From: Euborellia annulipes
Taxonomy: Eukaryota > Arthropoda > Insecta > Dermaptera > Anisolabididae
DNA length: 64,000 nt
Reading direction: 5' to 3'
NCBI GenBank assembly: GCA_023213315.1
Contig: JAKCPI010014408.1
Coordinates: forward strand, 17,159-81,158
Both the position numbers and the translations under genes were made by a program. The notes under the pieces are model-generated. The model did no database searches, had not been told where the DNA came from, and saw nothing but the letters and a program-made list of their open reading frames with translations. Below are positions 54,113-64,000 of this stretch, piece by piece (within the stretch, counting starts at the first letter, position 1; every line of letters begins with the position of its first letter).

Positions 54113-54826
54113 TTTTATTTTTTCTTAAATCACCATTATTACTTTCTCTTAGCATATATATGCAATATATAGAGAGAGAAAGTATTGCGATCATGTCAAA
54201 AATTCTAATAAAATAATTTCAAAATAAAAATAATTATTTATAAATGTATTTAAATTATTTTGAGAGTAATTTCGCGGTGAAGGCTCGCATTTCCTTAAGG
54301 GGGGGGAGGTATGAAGGCATTCACCAGGGGGATTAATGCCCCATCCCCGATAATGCATAAAGATATTAATGTTTTTTAATACTTTTACTAAAAAATAAGT
54401 GCATTCCGTTTGATAAAATTTATATTCAATATTTAGCAAATAGTATAGTAGGATAGAAACATTTTAATGTCATTCTAAAATTTCTTATTACTGGGGCGGA
54501 ATTAATTTTTGAAGATTTCGTAACTCTCATAAACAGATAATAATAACACTGGGTAACTTAGGTAACCATCGAATCCCTTGCAGAATTTTGTAGGGGATTT
54601 TTTTCGTTAGGTAGAAAAGTAAGATATTCCAAATGATTGCTAATTTTAATTAAAATATAAATAAGAATAAATAAAAAAAATACTTTTATATAAATTTATA
54701 TTTTTTAGCATTAAAAATTATTGTTGTTGTATTATTTATTAAAATGGGGGGAGGGGAGGCGTCATGAGATAAATTATTTTTAAGGGAGGCGTGTTAACAT
54801 AAAGTTTGGAAACCACTGATATAGGT

Positions 54827-55187
54827 GAAAAGAAAGAAGACAATTTTTAAAATAAGATTAATGAGATTAAGACAAAAACAATTGATTTCCGGCTCGAATT
54901 CCAATTGTTTTTATATACAGTATTTATTATATAAAAAGATTTAATACAGTAGTTAGCTCTTGCAAATAAATCCATTAGTTTGTCATTTGCGTTGTCTATT
55001 TATAATTAATCAAAAACAAAGCAAACCTCTGGTATCGGTCTCTGAGAATTTAAAGTACCAGCCTATTTATCATTTATTTCCGGAGATCAAGAAATGGCTT
55101 AAAAGGTAGTCAGTTATGTACATACGATATATTGCAATAGTATTGAGACGAAAGCCCGGTAGTTAGGCAGCCCAAATGGCAGTTTGG
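54827..55187. other. AT-rich intron stretch
   Basis: Nothing recognised. Confidence 0.5.
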
Positions 55188-55951
55188 TTCGGCAATCGAA
55201 AGTTGTGTTCTGTGCTTATCATACCAGATTTTTGGTGTCGACTTTTATTTCGTTTCCGAGGATATTGAAGATGTAAAATTTATAAGTATGGTAAAATATT
55301 TACATTTTGTTACCATAGCATTTCTCCTTTCTTCTCTATGAAGTACAAGAGTTAAGTGGTCTTCAGAAGATTTCAATGGCAAAATGAGAATAAAAAAAAA
55401 ACATATAACCAAATATTTATTAATTTAAATAAGCGAAAAATGTAGGTACCGCCGGGAGTCGCATTTTTCGCTTATTTAAATTAATAAATACTTGGTTATA
55501 TGTTTTTCATAATTACTTCATGGACCAACACATGATATATATAATTCTTTATTTGAGAATAGACATTATAAAGAGAATCTAAAAAATAATCGATTTTTGA
55601 ATTTTAATCAAAATCGTTGGAGCCAATTTTGAGAAAATCGGAAAAAAAAACTGAAAAAATATATCAGTAAAGTACTAGTACTCTTTGGTCGATTTTGATT
55701 AAAAGCTTATTTTCACGCCCTAGGGGGGTGTCTAACTTAAATATAAAATTTCAACCTCCTAGCTCAATTCCTTCATGCTTTAAATTGAACCCAGACACAC
55801 ACACAAACAGACTGACATACCATGTCGCGAAAACCACTTTTTTGGATTCAGGGATCTTCAAAACGTGTATATCCATCAAAATCTCGACATCGAATTTTTG
55901 ACATTACTTTCTCTCTATATATTAACATATATATAGAGGTAAGAGAAAGTG
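55188..55951 (-). repeat. family A copy with a nested fold-back
   Basis: Half of the terminal hairpin (GGCAATCGAAAGTTGTGTTC to CATACCAGAT), normal middle to AAATGAGAATA, the insertion at 55392-55512, then AAAGAGAATCTAAAAAATAA onward to GGTAAGAGAAAGT. Confidence 0.82.
55392..55512. mobile_element. 121-base fold-back inside family A
   Basis: AAAAACATATAACCAAATAT TTATTAATTTAAATAAGCGA AAAATG and its inverted partner pair over about 47 bases; 19-base loop TAGGTACCGCCGGGAGTCG. Confidence 0.8.
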
Positions 55952-56055
55952 AAAATATTTTTATTTAAATTTTTTAGAATTAAACATTTTTGTTTTTGCA
56001 TTATTTTATAAAATGGGGGGGGGGGAGTAACATAAAGATGGGAAACCAGTGGTAT
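55952..56055 (+). mobile_element. hAT 1 right-end fragment
   Basis: ATTATTTTATAAAATGGGGG and GTAACATAAAGATGGGAAAC CAGTG, as at the right ends at 41324 and 54818. No left end here. Confidence 0.65.
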
Positions 56056-57179
56056 AGAGTATTGATAATTTTATCCGATAGGCCTAAAGGATACTTCCTC
56101 TTCTGTCACATTCTCTAATGTCTCTTTACCCTTAACAAATAGAATATAAATGTGTCTGATTTCTTTTTTCTATAAAAACTATTAAACTTTTTTCCTTAAT
56201 TAGCGTCGCTTTTAAAAAATGATCGTTCAAACAGCCCATCTCTTATTTTTTTTTTTTTTTTTTTTTTTTTATTGAGCTCAAAGACTTGGGGTTGTTATAA
56301 TTCTCATCAATCTTATTTTAGATCAATTTCAAACAGAGGAAAATATCATTTTGTTAATTTCGGAAATAAAATATACATTTGACCTGGAAAGAGAAGAGCT
56401 CCCTCTCTCTCTCTCTCCCCCTATTTGTTGAAATCCTGGGGGGAGAAGCCTCAGGATAATTTATCTACTCAAATTAATTGAAAATATCGAACGCTTCCTA
56501 AAGAAATTATATCATTTGATAAGTGGGGGATTAAGTAAATAAACAGTTTCTTATTAAATGCTAGTACTACTAGCTTTATATAAAAAAAAAGAATATTGAT
56601 TAAATAGTCTATCTATTGAAAGCTAATAATTTTGATATAGGGTGAATTTATGTTTTCTAACAAGATAGATAAAATCAACAAATCAATATTTATGAGACAA
56701 TTTTTTTTTTGACTGAAACCCACTCTTTTAATTCGGCCATGATTCTTATATAATGTGCAACATCTTTGTTCTTGTATTGATTTCTTTTTTGAAAGTAGCA
56801 CAAAATAGATCATATTTGCGTTTATCATTATCCTGATTTATAATATATTTATATGTTATCAAAATTTCAATTATTCTGCTTCAAATTTCAATTATCGTGA
56901 CACTGAAGGAATATACTACCAACGAATCAATGGATATTTTTAGAATTAATAAATTTTTTTCAATTTCATGGCGATAATATTGATGATTGATAGAAAATTT
57001 TAATGAAAGATAGGACATTGTCAATAAAAGCAAGGTCAATTGTTGCGGTCATCTTTAATACTATGTAATTGCCATTAGATTAGTCTTTACCCGATAGGAT
57101 GTGGCTATAAACATTCTTCAAAGAGCTTAAAGCGAACTGTTCAAAGTCTATAGATCCAGAGGGGACGTATGTTTATTAC
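56056..57179. other. AT-rich intron stretch
   Basis: T-run of about 25 at 56246-56271, CT tract at 56402-56422. No gene. Confidence 0.5.
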
Positions 57180-57372
57180 AACATCCTTTATGGACACGAG
57201 GCTAATCCTGAAGAAGGCGAATCGGTCGAAACGTCGACAGAATTGAATACTTGAGTCGGAGCAAGTGCACAGTAGCCTACTTGATAAACAGTCGAAACAT
57301 ATAATGTTTATATTTTTAATAAATAATTAATCACAATGTGGTCTATAATTAAAAACTCCCAGAATAATAAGA
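57180..57372 (+). repeat. GAAACGTC-motif repeats in tandem orientation
   Basis: AATCCTGAAGAAGGCGAATC GGTCGAAACGTCGACAG, then a second variant TTGATAAACAGTCGAAACAT ending with AATGTGGTCTATAATTAAAA, as in the 45909-46074 fold-back. Confidence 0.6.
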
Positions 57373-57554
57373 ATTGAATAATTTTCTTTCGTTCACCTCT
57401 CTATTAAAAATCGAGTAGCTCTCAATATGTAAAATTGAAATATGAATAGGAAGGGATGTTAATCAAACCAACGTTGAAGTTTAATCTCTTTTTGTTTTAT
57501 TCAATTTATTTTCAATCGATTAAAGTGTTTTTCTTCCGAAAGAACAAGAAAAGA

Positions 57555-57635
57555 AAAAAATCTCGACATCGAATGTTTGACATTATCCCAATACTTTCTC
57601 ACTATATATTACATATATAGGTAAGAGCAAGTAAA
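57555..57635 (-). repeat. family A 5' end fragment
   Basis: AATCTCGACATCGAATGTTT GACATT..CCCAATACTTTCTC to GGTAAGAGCAAGTA. Confidence 0.75.
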
Positions 57636-58137
57636 AACAACCCATTTGTCATAAGAATTACTTGCTGAAGTATGCCAAAGCCTAAGAAACAAAATTCATT
57701 TCACACATCGAAACAAAAGCGCACTTTTGTGTGTTATAATATTTTATTCAAATTAATTGATAGCCATTATTATATAAATCAAATTAGGGAGATAAGAGAA
57801 TAAAACCAGCCTCTTCTCTCTCACTATTTCAATTTATTGGGAATATTTGTTCCTATTCAGGGGCAATCCTCAGTGCACATATGAATTTTTGAGATCAATA
57901 TCTCTCAAATCTCTCTTTTTGAGAGCAATCGAAATATTTGCAATAAATTGAAGTTACATGTTAGTGAGAGAAAAAAGGGGCTGGTCCTATTCGCCTTATA
58001 TTCCCATTCTTCGATTCCCAGCTTTACACACTTGTATAAATCAATTATCATTATATCGCTCAGGCTCACCAGTGTCCCTTCTATAATTAATATAAATAAC
58101 TCGATCTTTGAGGTCTTGTCTAGAAAGAAATTGGATT
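57636..58137. other. AT-rich intron stretch
   Basis: Nothing recognised. Confidence 0.5.
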
Positions 58138-58385
58138 AATTGGACCATGTTATGCATAAAGGAACCAAGCGCCATTATGATCGAAATTGAGATAAGACCG
58201 CCATCTTGTAGAAAAAGAAGTTCTACCTCTTTAATTAAATCACAACATTATTACTCTGTGCACTTTTTTTGTATAAAAAAAAGTCATTGCCATTGTTTTT
58301 GTTTACTATTCTGCAAATGAAATGCCCCCTATCTCAGATTTAGGTTAAAGGTGCTTGGTTCCTTTGTGCATAACATCGTCCAATT
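58138..58385. mobile_element. fold-back element with AATTGGAC ends
   Basis: AATTGGACCATGTTATGCAT AAAGGAACCAAGC and its inverted partner GCTTGGTTCCTTTGTGCATA ACATCGTCCAATT, about 34 bases with two mismatches. Non-coding interior. Confidence 0.8.
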
Positions 58386-59164
58386 ATCTGATAGTATATT
58401 TCCTATTTAAAAGAAGAAGCAGACAACTCATCAGTCTGTGGAATATATTGGGTTGTATTTACAAGTGTATTTACAAATTAGTCAAATAATAATTTTACGC
58501 CTACAATCCCATTAGTAAGGGTTTTTAGAGCCTATTTATTATTTAATTTAATCGCGAGTTATTGAGCTTGTTTCATAATTTAGCACTTATCATCATGAGC
58601 GATCAAGCTAAAATTAAATATCATTAATTATCTTAATTCAACGTTCGTAGGTTTGGCTATTTTCCGAAACAGAATAAATCACTTAAAAAAACAAATACAG
58701 ATATGATAAAATTATACAATAATATTGAATACATTACCATAATAATATACTCTTTCCTCGAAATAATTAATTTTGACTTAATATCCTGATTCTATTGTTA
58801 AAAATTTTTTTCAACCAAAAGCAATTAAGTCTTTTGTTTATGGTGAAATTCTAAAACAGAGAATTAATAACTTAATATATAGATACATTTTCTATTAGAG
58901 AATAATTATTAAAATATAGATTGATAGATGAAATATTACCCCAGATTGTCGCGTCCGGTTTATTGAAAATGGAAATATCAAAATAGGGAATGATGGCGAA
59001 ATGGCAAAAATGTTATTTGGATAGAGGCCACTGATTCGCTTCCTGTTCTCACCGATAAAATCTATTTATTTATATTGATTACCAATTAATTTAAATAAAT
59101 ATGACTTCAGAAAGATCTATAATTCGCTAATGTCTGTTTGTTTGTCTATGACGCTCCAAGTCAA
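58386..59164. other. AT-rich intron stretch
   Basis: Nothing recognised. Confidence 0.5.
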
Positions 59165-59262
59165 CTGTGGGCAAACTTTTTTTTTCTTAAAATTTTTACA
59201 AATAGGTACTCATAAGATATTTAATTAAATTAATTCTTTGATTTTGTACAGTTTATATACTC
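59165..59262 (+). mobile_element. fragment of the 8664-8936 hAT MITE
   Basis: GGGCAAACTTTTTTTTTCTT, ACAAATAGGTACTCATAAGA TATTTAATT and TTGTACAGTTTATA match that element; both ends are gone. Confidence 0.65.
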
Positions 59263-60870
59263 ATCTTTTCAAGTTCTTTATTGGTTTCATTGTCCGACAC
59301 TAACGAGAGCGAGATAGAAAATCCTTCCCAGGTGATGGGATGGGCTATTATAACATTTTTAAGACCATAATCCCCCCATACTCGTGGGAACAGTGATATA
59401 CATATTATAACTTTGCATTTTTCTGTAGGAGCCTTTGTATGTGTTTTTTGATCCAACCAGATATCAAATTTTGTTTTTCGAATCTTATTTAAAATTAAAA
59501 TTTTGTATCTCTCTCTCTCTTTTGCTTCACAACATTAGCTTCAAAATCATGTATTTTTTGACTAAAATGATTTCTCCAGCCTTATGATTAAAAATATTAA
59601 AATAGCTTACCTTTAGGCTATAAATAAAATTAAAACAATTTTGATAACTATCTTGAAATTAGTTAGGATAATGCTTTTGACGCTGGAACCAAATGGTATT
59701 AGTTCGGAATTCCTATTCCCTATTAGGTTTGATCATCGAACAAAGTTTATCCAATTCGATAGACTAAACGACCCGGAAACAATATCATTCATTATATTCA
59801 TCATTATCCATAAGCCAAGATAAGCTCTGACTAAGATAGAGCCTTTTAAAGAGTTGAAGAAAGTTTTGGTCCCGGGGAAAGCCACTGTGTGCTTGCGAGT
59901 AGTATATATTCATTAAAACTCTAGGGGAGATAAAAGCCTTTAATAAATGATATATTCAATGGGCGGGTAATGAATTTGCGTGTCGATAATCAAGCCAAAG
60001 ATCTTTTTATCTCTCTAGCCTTTCCTCTTGGTTGTTTTACTTTCCCTATTGCGATATACTTATTAGAAGTTTCAGTATTTCTGTTTACTTGTCGACGACA
60101 TACTTGCTTGTTTGTAACGTGCAAATCGAAACCACCTCTTGATTCAATTCATTTTCAAAGTTACCCATTGAAAGCATTGTAAATACGCTTTTGCGAAATG
60201 CTTTAATTTCAAACAGGTTTGAATTACTTGTCAAATCACTCAAATCGCTAAATCAATAACGGATAAATGAGATTTGTAATGACCCTTCAGTCAAGCCAAT
60301 AAAAAATAGGATGGCCTTTTGCGTTCAGATATTTTATATTCAAGTGTTTTATTATTCATCAATTTTATTTTGAATTCAAAACATGGTTTGGTTGGGCTTT
60401 TATTCAACTTATTTTATTGGAAAATGTTATTTTTTTTTTTTTTTAGAAAAAGAAAACTTTGAACCTTTTTGCATTGATGGTATGATTGCTATAAAAATTG
60501 AGTCTTTTGTAAAAAATGACACCTCGTTTTTTTTTTTTTTTTATAAAGAGAAAAATATTTATCAGATAGAGCAAGCAGGAGCTTTTTAGTAAAATATTTT
60601 TTTCTGAATTTATTAAATTTTAGGCGTGATTTCCGTCCCAGAGAGACGAAAAGCCTCTTTGTACTTGTTACTCAGATGCCTTGCTCTTTCACAGGCAGGG
60701 TATTTATTTGTAACATGTATTGTTTGAACTTTCATTCCAATGTGTTTTAAAATTAGGATTACTTTCAAAATTATTTTACTTATTCGTCCCTATTAGAAAA
60801 TCTTCATTTTTCAAATGATGATAAAGAATATAGGTAAGTTTATCAAAAAGAGAGGAAAGTCGCTTGTTTT
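59263..60870. other. AT-rich intron stretch
   Basis: Several 60-70-codon frames without domains; T-runs at 60429-60443 and 60527-60542. Nothing recognised. Confidence 0.5.
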
Positions 60871-61465
60871 TACTTTCTCTTACCTCTATATATGTTAATA
60901 TATAGAGAGAGAAAGTGTTGGTTTCATCTCAAAAATTCGATGTCGAGATACACGTTTAGAGGTCCCCTGAATCCACAAAAGTGGTTTTCGCGACATGGTC
61001 TGCCTGTGGGTGGGTGTTCAATTTTAAGCATGAAGGAATTGAGCTAGTAGGTTGAAATTTTACGTTCAAGTTAAGCACCTCCATAGGGCGTGAAAATAAG
61101 CTTTTAAACAAAATCGGCCAAAAACTACTTGTACTTTACTTGACTTTTTCAGTTTTTTTCGATTTTCTCAAAATTCGCTCCAACAATTTTGATATGATTT
61201 TTTACATGCTCTTTAAAATGTATATTCTCATTTTTCAATTGAAATCTTTTGAAGCACACTTTACTCTTGTGCTTCATAGAAAAGATAGAAGCAATGGTTG
61301 CCATGGTATCAAAATATAAATATTTTCACATGTTTATAAATTTTATATCGTGAATTCATATGTGCGGTACTGTCAGAAATTAAATATATATCGACACAAA
61401 AAATCTGGTGCGACTCTTACCTTCGGTAATCGAAAGCTGTGTGCTGTGCGCCCGTCACACCATAT
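60871..61465 (+). repeat. family A, both ends present
   Basis: TACTTTCTCTTACCTC to CACACCATAT, 595 bases; small deletions in the body and a shortened terminal hairpin (CTGGTGCGACTCTTACCTTC GG). Confidence 0.83.
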
Positions 61466-61544
61466 TTTTTTACATATATATTTTTGCCAAAGATAAGAAG
61501 GAACAATTCAGGCAAATTTAATTTAATTTAATAAAAGCTTTTAT

Positions 61545-61745
61545 TTTCGGTTATGGTTTGAACCATCATCGGAGCTTTCTCTTTATGTTTTTATACATCG
61601 GGTTTGTCATAATTTTGGGCTAGCACTATCTTCAGCCGACCCCTTCAATTGTACTAAGAAAAGGAGAAGACGTATAGTTCTCCGAAACGCCGACATAATA
61701 TTATAACGAGAGGATTATTTCCAGCATTTATTTATTCCTTTTGTT
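61545..61745. repeat. fold-back with motif variants
   Basis: Minus strand CGATGATGGTTCAAACCATA ACCGAAAATAAAAGC; plus strand AGAAGACGTATAGTTCTCCG AAACGCCGAC. The arms face away from a diverged centre. Confidence 0.5.
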
Positions 61746-61839
61746 ATTCTTCAGTCAAGAAAAATTTTAAAGAAAACGAAATGTTTTTCTGAATACGGTT
61801 CGATTTCTATAGTTAGCTATCTAATCTTAATCTCTATTT

Positions 61840-61995
61840 CCATGAGATCCATTCATCCAACCGAATCTATAGGGCCTACTACTAAAGCTGATGGAGGGAT
61901 CGGCGTGTTGCCTATTCCTTGCAAAGAATCCATCACTGAGAGGGAATCCTTAATCTCCTTTTAAGAAATTCTCTTCTCCTGTCCCTTTGAGCTCT
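61840..61995 (-). mobile_element. retroelement G, diverged fragment
   Basis: GATCGGCGTGTTGCCTATTC CTTGCAAAGAATCC and GAGAGGGAATCC parallel the 31920-31995 part of the copy with the 14-bp duplication. Confidence 0.5.
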
Positions 61996-62106
61996 TGCTT
62001 TATAAGGTCACAGGTTCATTTACCGTCTTCCGCGATTAAATTACACTGTCTATCAATTAATCTAAACAAATTAAAAAAACCTATTGAATTTGGGGTTCGC
62101 TTAGAT

Positions 62107-62888
62107 CAGCCGTTTCCAAACTGTGGAGGGAGGCGCGAGTATTAGCCACAATGAGCAGTTTTCCAAATGATTGCTAAATATAAATAAAAGAAATATTTTT
62201 ATCAAGTTTAAAAGGAAAGTGCTGTAGGTTTTATGTCAAACTTATTTATAAATTTTTAATATATGTGAGGTTTCACATTTTTTTGAATCATAGAAACGTA
62301 TTAGATTTCTAAATAAGAACGTATTAAATTTCTAAATAAGAATATAAAATTATATATAATATTTAAGATATAAATATTGCGTATGTGAGCCGCGAAACGA
62401 AAATATAGACCTATATAATTAAATTTCTAACTCGATATAGGCCTTTTGCCTTTGTATTAATTAACTTTTTAGAAATTAAAATATCTTGTGTTTGTATATA
62501 CCATTATATAGACCCTGTTACGCATTAGTGTGTCAAGCGCCAGGTATCGAAATTTGAGAAAATTAACATTAAAGTTTTTCTGATTTGGTTTTGATTAGAT
62601 TATATATCATTTTTTTTTTTTTTTTTTTTTTTTGTCAATTGTGCAAGTAACATTAAATATAAATTTTTTTAGGACATATTTCATAAAAAATACTATTAAT
62701 TATAGCATTTGAAACAATATTCCGTGCTTAACTCAATTTTGAATTTTTTGGCGCTTGACACACTAAAGCCTAACAAGGCGATTATAGTAAGTTATTATTA
62801 TTTTATAAAATGGGGGGGAGGCGTCATGTGACTAAATATTTTTAAGGGAGGCGTGATAACTAACATAAGTTTGGAAACCAGTGCACTG
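62107..62888. mobile_element. Buster-like hAT element 1, short copy
   Basis: CAGCCGTTTCCAAACTGTGG on the left and AGTTTGGAAACCAGTG (plus CACTG) on the right, flanked by GCTTAGAT at 62099-62106 and 62889-62896. The five extra bases before the right copy are unexplained. A TA-type MITE sits inside. Confidence 0.75.
62528..62763. mobile_element. TA-flanked MITE inside hAT 1
   Basis: GTGTGTCAAGCGCCA and TGGCGCTTGACACAC are perfect 15-base inverted ends with TA on both sides (62526-62527, 62764-62765). A T-run of 26 lies inside. Confidence 0.78.
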
Positions 62889-62896
62889 GCTTAGAT

Positions 62897-63103
62897 CATA
62901 GATTCTCAACGTGGGTGATAACGCCCCCTTGTGGGCTTTTGAGATTTTCGTCCCTGTATCTTATGACTATAATATAATATTACCGTGGCAAATATAATCG
63001 AGTAATAGCTGTTTTAAATTCGCGACAGGTGGTAGATAAAATTAAGATGGGGGAACAGGGGGAGGGGCTCTAGAAAAAAAAATTCTCTAGTTGAGGAACT
63101 ATG
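62897..63103. mobile_element. hAT-type MITE with CATAG ends
   Basis: CATAGATTCTCAACGTGGG and CTAGTTGAGGAACTATG are inverted ends; GCTTAGAT at 62889-62896 and 63104-63111. 207 bp, non-coding. Confidence 0.8.
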
Positions 63104-63111
63104 GCTTAGAT

Positions 63112-64000
63112 TAAATATTTTTATCATAAGAAGCTTCAGCCCTAAAAATACAAAGCCACTCTAAATTCCACTGAATTTTTTTTTATTTATTTTAATAAAA
63201 AAAAAAATCCTATTACTTCTGGGATGCGAGCGAGCCCTCGTAACCACGCGATACGCTTCCGACTCTTCTCTGGATTTATATAAATAGTTTTCTATCCGCA
63301 GGGCACTAAATATCTATCCCCTCTCCTGTTCTGAGACCAAGCGATCGGGTTAAATCTATTGCAATTGGATTGTTTTTGTCAACAAATCAATTGAGAAACC
63401 CTTTTCAACCCTTCTATTTTAATTCGCAAAAAAAAAAAAACTCTTCACTTGAAAATTTAACTAATCACCAGTTCATTTTTAATCGAGGGCAAACAAAAAT
63501 AGTTTTGATATTTATATCAAAAAAAAAAAATTATTCTTTTATAAAAGAGCGAATTAATAAAATTCCGAAAATAGCCCACCCGCATTTTAATTAAGGATTA
63601 AATTAAAAATTTCAGTAAAATTGATTTAAAACGAAACTCTCCTCACTACACTCTTCACACAAATACATACATACTCTCTAACAACCCCTCCCCAGTCCTT
63701 TCAAATGAATTGCTCTATAATTATTTCAACATTTTGGATGCCTCCAACAGAACAAGTTTAGACACAAAAATATAATTTATTTCTATGTAAATTTATAACG
63801 GAAAAATTAATTTAAATTTTACATGATAATAACTTTCTCCTAATGATCTTCAACGGAAATGACTGAGAACATCAGAGACCCATAGTTAGTGATTATTGAC
63901 GACCACGATTTACCCGAGCTAATACATATTTTCGGGACTCCCATTCCTTCATTATTCCCCCTCATCTCAGTCCTTTTAGAAAACACATATATCTTTATAA
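63112..64000. other. AT-rich end of window with SINE scraps
   Basis: 63215-63275 on the minus strand (GTGGTTACGAGGGCTCGCTC) is faintly tRNA-like. 63890-63975 (TGACGACCACGATTTACCCG AGCT) is a diverged SINE F head. No gene recognised. Confidence 0.4.

Larger units (their letters stand above)
52592..54818. mobile_element. Buster-like hAT element 1, second long copy
   Basis: Starts CAGCGTTTTCCAAACTGTGA, ends AGTTTGGAAACCACTG, flanked by exact ATATAGGT (52584-52591, 54819-54826). It shares 53220-53860 and 54220-54600 with the copy at 38502 and contains two SINE1 copies, a right-end-like word at 53046-53082 and a family A scrap at 54140-54200. A run with TTCAGTCCAG and TTAAAG-GTAATTA (a donor-like site) is kept in both copies and may be the old 5' exon of the autonomous element. 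Confidence 0.83.
46682..64000 (+). other. downstream intron of the ADAM10-family gene, open at the window end
   Basis: It begins with the donor GTGAGT. I looked for the next coding words of the family (a histidine followed by acidic and Cys-containing sequence, then an N-Y/F-I-M-rich segment) and did not see them before 64000. The intron therefore appears to exceed 17 kb. A short or diverged exon could have been missed by eye. Confidence 0.65.

Overview
This is a stretch of a eukaryotic, almost certainly arthropod, nuclear genome. It is very AT-rich, has canonical GT..AG introns and is packed with repeats. Two short exons, together about 250 bases, are the only host coding sequence I can support. 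They lie on the + strand at 37731-37853 and 46553-46681 and encode consecutive pieces of the catalytic domain of an ADAM10/Kuzbanian-family membrane metalloprotease, including the zinc-binding [10 protein letters not shown]. The wording around the exon junction resembles insect Kuzbanian-like (Kul) more than Kuzbanian proper, but this is from memory. The window therefore reads as the inside of one large gene: upstream intron or flank (1-37730), an 8.7 kb intron, then at least 17 kb of downstream intron. The third zinc-binding histidine is not encoded within the window as far as I can see.

Everything else is intron and repeats. The dominant repeat, called family A here, has about 20 full or partial copies on both strands. 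A full copy is about 690 bp with a hairpin at each end; the two hairpins share the words ACTTTCTC and TTACC. Other repeats are: tRNA-derived SINEs (SINE1 with clear A and B boxes, SINE2 with a B box); a 234-bp SINE-like element (SINE F) with a GAA tail and 13-14 bp target duplications; a retroelement with an (AAT)n tail and a 14-bp duplication; at least seven hAT-type elements with 8-bp target duplications; two TA-flanked mariner-type MITEs; one pogo/psq-type transposase remnant; and many fold-back elements, two of them about 1.0-1.2 kb palindromes.

Layout. 1-9.2 kb: tandem family A copies, hAT and mariner MITEs, SINEs, a 1.7 kb inverted repeat, SINE F, a fold-back. 10-13.8 kb: a TE with reiterated TTTCCAAAA motifs next to the psq-domain remnant, family A, nested fold-backs. 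15.3-28.3 kb: family A clusters, SINEs, small MITEs. 29.8-37 kb: fold-backs, the (AAT)n retroelement, the 1,185-bp palindrome, and a three-level nest (family A > SINE F > 1,029-bp palindrome). 37.7-46.7 kb: the two ADAM exons with a TE-filled intron between them. 47.7-64 kb: more MITEs, a second and third copy of a Buster-like hAT, and family A copies.

Insertion order can be read in several places from exact target duplications. One recurrent motif, roughly GAAGATGG..CCGAAACGTC, occurs more than 15 times, usually as head-to-head pairs in fold-back elements. It recalls the terminal repeats of Penelope-like elements and a degenerate hammerhead core. I found no tRNA or rRNA gene, no CRISPR array and no bacterial-type operon. 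Most long open frames are repeat-derived or low-complexity.
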